Below are positions 36,111 through 43,155 of a stretch of DNA of 64,000 nucleotides, piece by piece (the first letter of the stretch is position 1; each line of letters begins with the position of its first letter). This DNA is from Variovorax sp. PBL-H6 (GTDB taxonomy: Bacteria; Pseudomonadota; Gammaproteobacteria; Burkholderiales; Burkholderiaceae_C): positions 5,428,501 through 5,492,500 of the forward strand of contig NZ_LR594659.1 in NCBI RefSeq assembly GCF_901827155.1. Direction: 5' to 3'. Made by a program: the position numbers and the translations under genes. The notes under the pieces are model-generated. The model was not told the origin of the DNA and did no database searches. It saw nothing but the letters and a program-made list of their open reading frames with translations.

Positions 36111-36746
36111 TCAGCCTGGCCCGCCGGTGATGTTGACGGCTTCCACCTGCACCAGCAGCCGCACCTTGTCTTCGAACCCGAAGGGAATGCCCCAGGTGAT
36201 GCCCCAGTTGCTGCGTTCCACCGTCGTCTCGAAGTCGCCGCCGCAGACCTGGCGCTTGATGAGCGGGCTCAGGTAGCAGCCGAAGCGGTTGGCCTTGAGC
36301 TTGACCGGCCGGGTCTGGCCCATCATGGTGAGTGCGCCGTCGACCTCGCTCACCTTGTCACCGCTGAAATCGATCTTGTCGGCCACGAAGCGGGCCACCG
36401 GGAACTCGGCGACGTTGAAGAAATCCTTGCTCAGCACATGGCGGTTGAGCAGATCGACGCCGGTGTTGATGGAGCCGATGTCCATCGTGATGTCGATCTT
36501 GCCGCTCTTGCCCGTGCCGTCGATCTTGATGGTGCCGTCCTTGGTGCTGAAGCGGCCGCGGTTGGTGGTGGTGCCGTAGTGGCCCATTTCGTACATCACG
36601 AAGGTGTGCGTGGGGTCGACCACGTAGCTCGCGCCCTTGACCGGCCCGCCTGCCGGCTGCGCGGCCATTTCCGGCGCAGTCTGCGCGGCGGCCAGTGCAA
36701 CGCCGGCCAGCAGCGCGGCGCCGGCAACGGACTTGATGATCTTCAT
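36111..36746 (-). CDS. YceI family periplasmic protein
   Basis: A 211-residue protein with a signal peptide at about 1-22 and a YceI lipocalin-like barrel thought to bind isoprenoid quinones or other amphiphiles. 'YVVDPTHTFVMYEMGHYG' and 'FNVAEFPVARFVAD' are family motifs. Two cysteines near 180-190 are unusual for the family. The ATG at 36746 starts a clear signal peptide, so the upstream start at 36779 is not used. Confidence 0.87.
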   Translation of the reverse strand: MKIIKSVAGAALLAGVALAAAQTAPEMAAQPAGGPVKGASYVVDPTHTFVMYEMGHYGTTTNRGRFSTKDGTIKIDGTGKSGKIDITMDIGSINTGVDLLNRHVLSKDFFNVAEFPVARFVADKIDFSGDKVSEVDGALTMMGQTRPVKLKANRFGCYLSPLIKRQVCGGDFETTVERSNWGITWGIPFGFEDKVRLLVQVEAVNITGGPG

Positions 36747-36786
36747 GGCGGGCTTCGGAAGGGCGGTGAATGCGTGCATGGCAATG

Positions 36787-37374
36787 TCAGAGTGGACGCA
36801 GGCCTGTCAGGACCAGCTTGAAGCGCACCTGCACTTCGTCGCCGATCATCGTGGTGTCGGCCCATTCGCCCTCGCCGACCTTGAAGGCGAGGCGCTGGAT
36901 CGTAAAGCTTCCGGCGGCTGTCGAGCGATCCGCAGACTGGGTGATCGTCACCGGCACCACGATCTCCTGGGCATGGCCCTTGATCGTCAAGCGGCCGGCG
37001 ATATCGAAGCGGCCGCCGCCCAGGCTCTTGATCGCGCTGGACCGGAAGCTGGCCTTGGGGAAGCGCGCGGTGTCGAACCAGGGCGCCTTGGGCAGCTCGG
37101 CATCGCTCTGCGGCACGCCGAGCGCGGCACTCGCCATGTCGATCTGCAGCGCCACGGTGCCGCCCTCCGGCTGCTTCGGATCGAAGGCGACCTGGGCATC
37201 GAACTTGCGGAACTGGCCCTCGACCGGCACGCCCATCTGCTTGCTGATGAAGCCGATCTGGCTGCTGGCCTGCACGAGCTGAGCCACGGGCTCGTTGCCG
37301 GCCATGGCCGTGGCTGAAGCGAGGGTCAGCGCGGCCATGCACAGGGCGCGCCGCGCGGCGCGAAGAACAGTCAT
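36787..37374 (-). CDS. YceI family periplasmic protein
   Basis: A second YceI protein, 195 residues, diverged from its neighbour. The signal peptide ends near 'ATAMAG' (about 1-26), and the domain contains 'SQIGFISKQMGVPVEGQF' and 'WFDTARFPKASFRS'. Its ATG overlaps the stop of the cytochrome b561 gene, so the two are coupled. YceI proteins often accompany b561 cytochromes. Confidence 0.87.
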   Translation of the reverse strand: MTVLRAARRALCMAALTLASATAMAGNEPVAQLVQASSQIGFISKQMGVPVEGQFRKFDAQVAFDPKQPEGGTVALQIDMASAALGVPQSDAELPKAPWFDTARFPKASFRSSAIKSLGGGRFDIAGRLTIKGHAQEIVVPVTITQSADRSTAAGSFTIQRLAFKVGEGEWADTTMIGDEVQVRFKLVLTGLRPL

Positions 37375-37982
37375 CGTGCGTGCCCCTGGTGCGAGAACGG
37401 CCACATGCGATCCATCAAGCCGTCGTGGTCGACAAAGTGGTGCTTGAGCGCCGCCGCCGCGTGCAGCAACACCACCGTGCCCAGCGTGAGGGCGCTGCCC
37501 TGGTGGAGCGGCTTGAGCACCGCCTCGGCAAAGTCCTTGTCCACCGGCACGAAATCCGGCAGCGGTACCAGGCCGAGCCAGACAACGGGAAAACCGAGCG
37601 CCGAGCTGTACGCCCAGCCGGCGATCGGCACCGCGAAGAGCAGCAGGTAAAGCAGCAGGTGCGTGCCGCGGTGCGCCACCAGTTGCCAGCCCGGCATGGC
37701 CTCCGCGATGCAGGCCGGGAGCGGCGGCGGCGGATGCGACAGCCGCCAGAGCAGCCGCAGCGCCATCAGTCCCAGGATCGTGATGCCGGCCCACTTGTGC
37801 CAGTTGAAGAGCTTGACCCGCAGCGGCGAGAAGGGCAGCCCGCTCATGGAGAGGCCGACGCTGAAGGAGGTGACGATCATCAGCGCGAGCAGCCAGTGCA
37901 GCGTCATCGCGACCCAGCCGTAGCGGCGGGCGGGGACGCGGTGGGTGGCTGCAGCCTGTGGATTCAGCGGCTCGGCGGGCAT
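37371..37982 (-). CDS. Cytochrome b561 family protein
   Basis: A 203-residue inner-membrane protein with four hydrophobic segments and histidines placed for two b-type hemes ('MTLHWLLALMI', 'FNWHKWAGI', 'HRGTHLLLYLLLF', 'VVLLHAAAALKHHF'). It would pass electrons between quinol and a periplasmic partner. The start at 37982 follows a short gap from the small membrane genes. Confidence 0.9.
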   Translation of the reverse strand: MPAEPLNPQAAATHRVPARRYGWVAMTLHWLLALMIVTSFSVGLSMSGLPFSPLRVKLFNWHKWAGITILGLMALRLLWRLSHPPPPLPACIAEAMPGWQLVAHRGTHLLLYLLLFAVPIAGWAYSSALGFPVVWLGLVPLPDFVPVDKDFAEAVLKPLHQGSALTLGTVVLLHAAAALKHHFVDHDGLMDRMWPFSHQGHAR

Positions 37983-38050
37983 GGGCGGAGCATAAGGCCC
38001 CGGCAGCAGGCCTGGGCAGCAGGCCCGGCTCGCCCGGCCGCTGCGCCAGG

Positions 38051-38167
38051 CTAGCCGATGCTCCAGCGCGCGATCAGCAGCAGCCCAGCTCCCAGCACCA
38101 GCAGGAGCACGAAGGGCACGACCAGCCAGGACGCGTCGTGCAGGTCGGCGTTTTCCAGTGTCTTCAT
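38051..38167 (-). CDS. Small membrane protein (38 residues)
   Basis: The frame encodes a short polar start (MKTLENADLHDAS) and one hydrophobic helix. AGGAAG lies seven bases before the ATG at 38167. No family is recognised. It lies between the b561 gene and another small membrane protein, in the same direction, and may belong to that operon. Confidence 0.5.
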   Translation of the reverse strand: MKTLENADLHDASWLVVPFVLLLVLGAGLLLIARWSIG

Positions 38168-38193
38168 GACGGTCTTCCTTCGGTGGCACTCGC

Positions 38194-38463
38194 TCAGAAG
38201 GTGGCAACCGCTTCGTCCGGCACGGGTTCGGCGTTGCGCAGCACCTCGCTCGCAGCCGGGACGGCGAAGTCCCGGACCTCCGTGGCCGCGGGCCACGCAA
38301 CCTCAGATGCGTCGGCAGGACTCGCCATCACCTCCCAATAGCCGAGCAGGACCATCGCCGCGAGCAGCGCAATGGCCAGCGTCGCGGAAAACAGCAGTTG
38401 GGGCACGCGGCTGCGCAGGCGGGCCGGCCGATTGACGAAGACGGTGTGTGGATGCGGCTGCAT
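38194..38463 (-). CDS. Small membrane protein, unknown function
   Basis: An 89-residue protein with a basic N-terminus, one hydrophobic segment at about 23-42 and an alanine/valine-rich tail. GGAAGGA precedes the ATG at 38463. No domain is recognised. It appears to be the first gene of the cluster that runs down to the YceI genes. Confidence 0.5.
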   Translation of the reverse strand: MQPHPHTVFVNRPARLRSRVPQLLFSATLAIALLAAMVLLGYWEVMASPADASEVAWPAATEVRDFAVPAASEVLRNAEPVPDEAVATF

Positions 38464-38583
38464 GGCGGTTCCTTCCTTGCTCCATCGAGATGCGCAACAT
38501 GCGCATGGAGGGACTCTAGAAAAGAAGCGCGCCGTCGAAAATTCCGCATTCGCGACGAGCATCCCGCGTTCGCGGGAGTCGGC

Positions 38584-40488
38584 TCAGGCTGCAGCTGCCA
38601 TGGAAGCTGCGACGGGGAGGCGCAGCAGGACGCAGCAGCCGCCCGACTCCGCCGGGCGCAGCGTCAGCGTGCCGCCCAGCCGCTCGGCGCGTGAGCGCAT
38701 GTTGTGCAAGCCACGGCCGCCTTGCCTTCCATGCTCGACCTCCAGGCCGCAGCCGTCGTCCTCGATTTCCAGCTCGAGCATCTCGCCCGCGCGCCGCAGC
38801 CGCACCTGCACCCGTGTCGCGCGCGCGTGCTTGAGCACGTTGGTCAGCGCCTCCTGGGCAACGCGCAGCAGTTGCAGCGCGGCGTGCGGCGCGACCGTCG
38901 TGCTGCCGTCGGGCAGGTCGATGTCCCAGCCGGAGCGCACGCCGGCCGCGATCAGCTGCGGCTCCCACCGGAACCTGAAGTCGCCCAGGGCCGCGGCCAG
39001 GTCGTGCTCGCCGGAGGCCAGCGCGTCCAGTGCCAGCCGCATGTCGGCGATACAGGCGCGCAGCGCGCCCGCGATCTGGCCCTCGTCCATGTCGCCGCGT
39101 TCGACCCGCGACAGCGAGGTGAAGAGCTGAGAGCCCAGGCCGTCATGCAGGTCCCGCATGATCAGCTGGCGCTCCTCGGCTGCGGCATGCTCGCGCTCCA
39201 GCGCGGCCAGGCGCTTGTAGTTGTCGGCGAGGGCGCGCTCGCGGTCGGCGACCCGCGTCTCCAGCGTTCGGTTGAGATCTTCCAGCGAATTCAAGGTGCG
39301 CAGGAAGCGCGCCGTCAGCAGCGCCCCCATGGCCAGCAGCAGCGTGTTGGAGCCGTAGTGCAGCAGATGAATGCGGTGGCCGGTCCATTCCGGAAAGAAG
39401 CGCCCGAGCAGGCCTGGGTCCCAGGTCAGCAGGTAGTCGTGGATGCCGACCAGCACCGCGAAGGCCATCACGGCCGAGAGAGCGGCGGCCGTGAGCGTGC
39501 CGCGGCGCCGCGCATAGACCAAGGCGACCGCGATGATCAACAGGCCCACGCCGACCATGCCGCCCTGCCACCAGCGCGCGATGGCCTGCTCGGCCGCGAA
39601 GCCGCCGAGCGCAAACCACAGCGGACCCACCAGCCCGTAGGCGACCAGCGCCCGGTCCAGCCACGCTCTGCGCATACCCGCGTAATGCAGCGTGAACACC
39701 GCCATCACGATCACGAACCCACCCGTGGCGCATTGATAGAGGACGCGCCACCACTCCCACTCAGCAATCGGCAAGGTGTCGATCAGGAAGGTCATGGTTC
39801 GCACGGCCCACAGCACCGCCGCCAACCCGAACATGCCGTAGAGCGACTCGTCCGGGCGGCGCCACCAGATGAAGGCGACGAAGCCGGCCACCAGCAGCGA
39901 GACCAGCACCGTCAGCTCGGGCACGGTACGCACCCAGAAGAGGCGCCGGTTGTGCAGCGGCTGGATCTCTTCCTGCGGCCCGATGCTGACCTGCGGGAAG
40001 CGCAGCGGATAGTCCCTGGACGGCGTGGCGCGGATCGCCAGCTCGTTGTAGCCCGGGCGCAGCAGCGAGGCGGGCAGCAGCGCCGTCTGCGGCCGGTAGG
40101 TGCGCGCATGGACCGTCGCGCTGCGCTCCGCCACGCTGCCGATCAGGCTGCCGTTGAGCCAGATCTCGCCGCCGTCGTAGAAGTAGGGCACGTAGACGGC
40201 CCATTGCACCTGGCGCGCAGGGTCGTCGGGGTAGTCGAATCCGAGGCGGTACCAGGCGGGCGCGCGCGCCAGCGCGGGGCGCGAATAACCGGCGTCGTCG
40301 GGCAAGGTCACCGGCTGCCAGCCGGCGCCGGGCGGCGGCGGCGTGCGCTCCACCGCCGGCGCCGAAAGCACGACAGCATGGCGCGGCGACAGTAGCGCCG
40401 GCGCGGCTTTGTCGGCGCAGCAGGCCAGGACCAGGAGGAGCAGCAACAGCCCTGCCGCCCGCGCGCCAGGGCGGCGCGGGCCCCGCAT
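38584..40488 (-). CDS. Sensor histidine kinase with 7TMR-DISM-type sensor (NarL-partner type)
   Basis: A 634-residue membrane kinase. A signal-like N-terminus leads to a jelly-roll extracellular domain ('EIWLNGSLIGS'), about seven hydrophobic helices between 215 and 400, a coiled-coil linker, and a HisKA_3 domain with phosphorylated H448 in 'RDLHDGLGSQLF'. The ATPase domain has 'QEALTNVLKHA' and 'DDGCGL'. Its start overlaps the stop of the response regulator. The signal is unknown. Confidence 0.88.
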   Translation of the reverse strand: MRGPRRPGARAAGLLLLLLVLACCADKAAPALLSPRHAVVLSAPAVERTPPPPGAGWQPVTLPDDAGYSRPALARAPAWYRLGFDYPDDPARQVQWAVYVPYFYDGGEIWLNGSLIGSVAERSATVHARTYRPQTALLPASLLRPGYNELAIRATPSRDYPLRFPQVSIGPQEEIQPLHNRRLFWVRTVPELTVLVSLLVAGFVAFIWWRRPDESLYGMFGLAAVLWAVRTMTFLIDTLPIAEWEWWRVLYQCATGGFVIVMAVFTLHYAGMRRAWLDRALVAYGLVGPLWFALGGFAAEQAIARWWQGGMVGVGLLIIAVALVYARRRGTLTAAALSAVMAFAVLVGIHDYLLTWDPGLLGRFFPEWTGHRIHLLHYGSNTLLLAMGALLTARFLRTLNSLEDLNRTLETRVADRERALADNYKRLAALEREHAAAEERQLIMRDLHDGLGSQLFTSLSRVERGDMDEGQIAGALRACIADMRLALDALASGEHDLAAALGDFRFRWEPQLIAAGVRSGWDIDLPDGSTTVAPHAALQLLRVAQEALTNVLKHARATRVQVRLRRAGEMLELEIEDDGCGLEVEHGRQGGRGLHNMRSRAERLGGTLTLRPAESGGCCVLLRLPVAASMAAAA

Positions 40489-41150
40489 CACAGCAGCCCC
40501 ATCTGGCTCGCTTCGTAGACCGCCTCGCCGCGCGAATGCACGGCAAGCTTGCGGTAGATCTTCTTCACATGCGCCACCACGGTGTGCGGCGAGATCCCGG
40601 TCAGCTCGCCGATGGTCTCGAAGCTCAGGCCCTTTGCAGCCAGCCGCAGGATCTCGGTCTCGCGCTCCGTCAGCGGCGAGGGTGGCGCCTCCCTCGGCAC
40701 GGGCTGGGCGGGCGGCGTCGGCACGGCGCTGATGCGGAACCGCGCCAGCACTCGGCGCGCGATGCTGGGGCTGATGGGCGAGCCGCCCGCGCGCAACTCG
40801 TGGATGCTGGCGGCGATGTGCCCGGCGCCTGCATCCTTCAGCAGGTAGCCGGTGGCGCCGGCTTCGATCGAAGCCACCACGTGCTGGTCGTCGCCGAACA
40901 TGGTGACCACCAGCACGTCGCACTGCGGATGGCGGCGCGCCGCGTGCCGGATCACCTCCACGCCGTCGATGTCGGGCAGGCCCAGGTCGACCAGCATCAC
41001 GTCGGGCGGCTGGGCGTCCAGCATCGCGATCGCCGCGAGCCCGGTACCGACCATGCCCGTCAGGACGAGGCCCGGGTCGGCGAGCACCGCCTCCGAGAAG
41101 CGGCGCATGAACTCGGGTGTGTCTTCGACGATCAGCACGCTGGTGGTCAT
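40488..41150 (-). CDS. LuxR/NarL-type response regulator
   Basis: A 220-residue regulator with a receiver domain at 1-120 (phosphorylated D55 in 'MLVDLGLPD') and a C-terminal LuxR helix-turn-helix ('LTERETEILRLAAKGLS', 'ISPHTVVAHVKKIYRKL'). It is the partner of the kinase that follows in the same operon. The ATG at 41150 is used; an upstream frame adds no family sequence. Confidence 0.92.
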   Translation of the reverse strand: MTTSVLIVEDTPEFMRRFSEAVLADPGLVLTGMVGTGLAAIAMLDAQPPDVMLVDLGLPDIDGVEVIRHAARRHPQCDVLVVTMFGDDQHVVASIEAGATGYLLKDAGAGHIAASIHELRAGGSPISPSIARRVLARFRISAVPTPPAQPVPREAPPSPLTERETEILRLAAKGLSFETIGELTGISPHTVVAHVKKIYRKLAVHSRGEAVYEASQMGLL

Positions 41151-41266
41151 GGCAGCCCCTGTTGCGATGCGGCAATGCGACCGGCGATTTTCCCACCGGG
41201 CTTGCGCCCGGCCATAGCGCAAACGCGGTAGGGGGTGCATGGGATACTGGCCGGCCATTTCCCGAC

Positions 41267-42511
41267 ATGAACGATCTTTCCCTTTTCCTGCCCTGCGCCG
41301 CCGGCGTGGAGGACTTCCTGGCTCAGGAGGTGCACGCGCTCACCGGCCGCGCCGGCGATGAGCTCCTGGTCTTGCGTGGCGGCGTGCGCGTGCGCGCCGA
41401 CTGGCGCGAAGCCCTGAAGCTCAACCTGCACAGCCGCCTCGCCCAGCGCGTGCTGATCGAACTGGTCCATGCGACCTATCGGGGCGAGCACGATCTCTAC
41501 GACATCGCCGGCAGCGTGGCCTGGGAGCTCTGGTTGACGCCGAAGAACACCTTCAAGATCGAGACCACGGCCCAGCACAGCCCGCTCAAGAGCCTCAACT
41601 TCGCGACCCTGCGCATCAAGGACGCGATTGCAGACCGCTTCCGCGCCAAGGCCAACGGCGTGCGCCCCAGCATCGAGACCCAGTGGCCCGATGCGCGCGT
41701 CTTCGCGCACCTCGACGCGGAGCATTGCACCCTCTACATCGACAGTTCCGGCGAGCCTCTCTTCAAGCGCGGATGGCGCCAGGACAAGGGAGACGCGCCG
41801 CTGAAGGAGACATTGGCCGCCGCCATGCTGGCTGCCAGCGGCTGGTGGAACCCCGAGCGCGGCGAGGTCTCGCAGGTGCCGCTCTACGATCCTTGCTGCG
41901 GCAGCGGCACCATCGTCATCGAGGCTGCGCAGCTGGCGCTGGGCATCGCGCCCGGCAGCCAGCGGCGCTTCGGCTTCGAAAAACTGCTGCCTTTCCAGGC
42001 GCATGTGTGGCAGGGGCTCAAGGCCGAGGCGCAGACCGCGGTGAAGACGTCGCTGTCGGCGCCCATCTTCGGCTCCGACGTGTCGCACCGCATGGTCGAT
42101 TTCGCCGAGCGCAACGCCGAGCGCGCGGGGGTGGCCGGTGCCGTGCAGCTGCGCGGCGGCGACGCGTTGCAGCGCATGCCGCCGGCCGAATCGGGCGTGA
42201 TCGTGCTCAACCCGCCCTATGGCGAGCGCATCGAGGTGGGCGGCGTGGCGGGCGGCGGCCGGGGAAGCCGCAGCAGCCGCGAAGAAGGCCAGACCGAGGA
42301 CGGCGGCGAGTTCTTCGTGCAGCTCGCCAGCCACTGGAAGAAGCACTACGCCGGCTGGACCGCCTGGGTGCTCACGCCCGACCTGCAGTTGCCCAGGCGC
42401 ATGCGGCTCAAGGAGTCGCGCCGCGTGCCGATGTGGAACGGGCCGATCGAGTGCCGGCTGTTCCGCTTCGACATGGTCGCGGGCTCCGCACGCAGCAAGA
42501 CGGTTGCATAA
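41267..42511 (+). CDS. THUMP-domain class I RNA methyltransferase (RlmL N-terminal/YcbY-like)
   Basis: A 414-residue methyltransferase. A ferredoxin-like/THUMP domain (about 1-160) binds RNA, and the UPF0020 catalytic domain has SAM-binding 'DPCCGSGTIVIEAA' near 207 and the N6-adenine/N2-guanine motif NPPYGER near 312. A short glycine/serine/arginine insert follows the catalytic motif. It resembles the RlmL half of 23S rRNA G2445 methyltransferase without the RlmK half. The ATG at 41267 is chosen on family fit. Confidence 0.87.
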   Translation: MNDLSLFLPCAAGVEDFLAQEVHALTGRAGDELLVLRGGVRVRADWREALKLNLHSRLAQRVLIELVHATYRGEHDLYDIAGSVAWELWLTPKNTFKIETTAQHSPLKSLNFATLRIKDAIADRFRAKANGVRPSIETQWPDARVFAHLDAEHCTLYIDSSGEPLFKRGWRQDKGDAPLKETLAAAMLAASGWWNPERGEVSQVPLYDPCCGSGTIVIEAAQLALGIAPGSQRRFGFEKLLPFQAHVWQGLKAEAQTAVKTSLSAPIFGSDVSHRMVDFAERNAERAGVAGAVQLRGGDALQRMPPAESGVIVLNPPYGERIEVGGVAGGGRGSRSSREEGQTEDGGEFFVQLASHWKKHYAGWTAWVLTPDLQLPRRMRLKESRRVPMWNGPIECRLFRFDMVAGSARSKTVA

Positions 42512-42863
42512 AGCACACAGGGCGCAAGGATTACGCCGACCCTCGGTTGACCCTGCCATGTTGCCTTGCAACAATCTCGCATCTTTATTTCGGAGCCTCG
42601 TGCGTGGACAGTGCCAGTCGAATCAGTGATGTGACGCGAACCCCGTGGTTTGCGGCCTCTTCGGCACCCCAGTAGCGCAGCTCCCATGCGCTGCAGGCCG
42701 AATCCGCCGCAGCGCAAAGCCTGTCACCCGCAGGCGCTTCTTCTTTCCCCGGTCCGCTTCCCGTCGCTGATGCATGCAGCCATCGTGCGCAGCCGCGCGC
42801 CGCATGGCCGCAGCTGCCTGGATCGTTCCCGCCGCGGGCTCTTCACTGCGAAGGAGCCTTGTC
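42512..42863. other. Intergenic stretch without a supported gene
   Basis: No frame here has a convincing start, ribosome binding site or family match. TTGACC at 42547-42552 with AACAAT 17 bases downstream is a weak sigma-70-like candidate for the small gene and the multi-domain gene that follow. Confidence 0.4.
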
Positions 42864-43052
42864 ATGTGCCAACGGACGAACGCCGCCACGCCCGCTCACA
42901 CGCGTGATCGGGTCACTTCATCGCCCAGCCCCGCCGAGAAGGAGAGCGCGCTGGACCAGGCCCAGTCGCTGGATCAGGCCGGCCTGTGGCCCTGCCGGCG
43001 CATCCGCAACTTCCTGCTGTCGCAGCAGCCCGCACGCGCAACCCAGCGCTGA
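42864..43052 (+). CDS. Small hypothetical protein
   Basis: A 62-residue frame with AAGGAG seven bases before its ATG. The product is polar with several arginines and one central 'LDQAQSLDQAG' repeat; there is no signal or transmembrane segment. No family is recognised. It lies about 100 bases before the multi-domain hydrolase gene and could be cotranscribed with it. Confidence 0.35.
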   Translation: MCQRTNAATPAHTRDRVTSSPSPAEKESALDQAQSLDQAGLWPCRRIRNFLLSQQPARATQR

Positions 43053-43155
43053 GGGCACGGCCCGACGGTCTAGCCGGTTCGGTGGATGGACACCCGCCGA
43101 CGCACGCAGCACCATCCGTCGCGCGGCGCGCACCCACCGCCGCGAGGAGGCTGCG

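Noticed and set aside
42623..42889. 88-codon minus-strand frame in the gap before the multi-domain gene
   Set aside because: No ribosome binding site, no family match and composition of a shadow frame.
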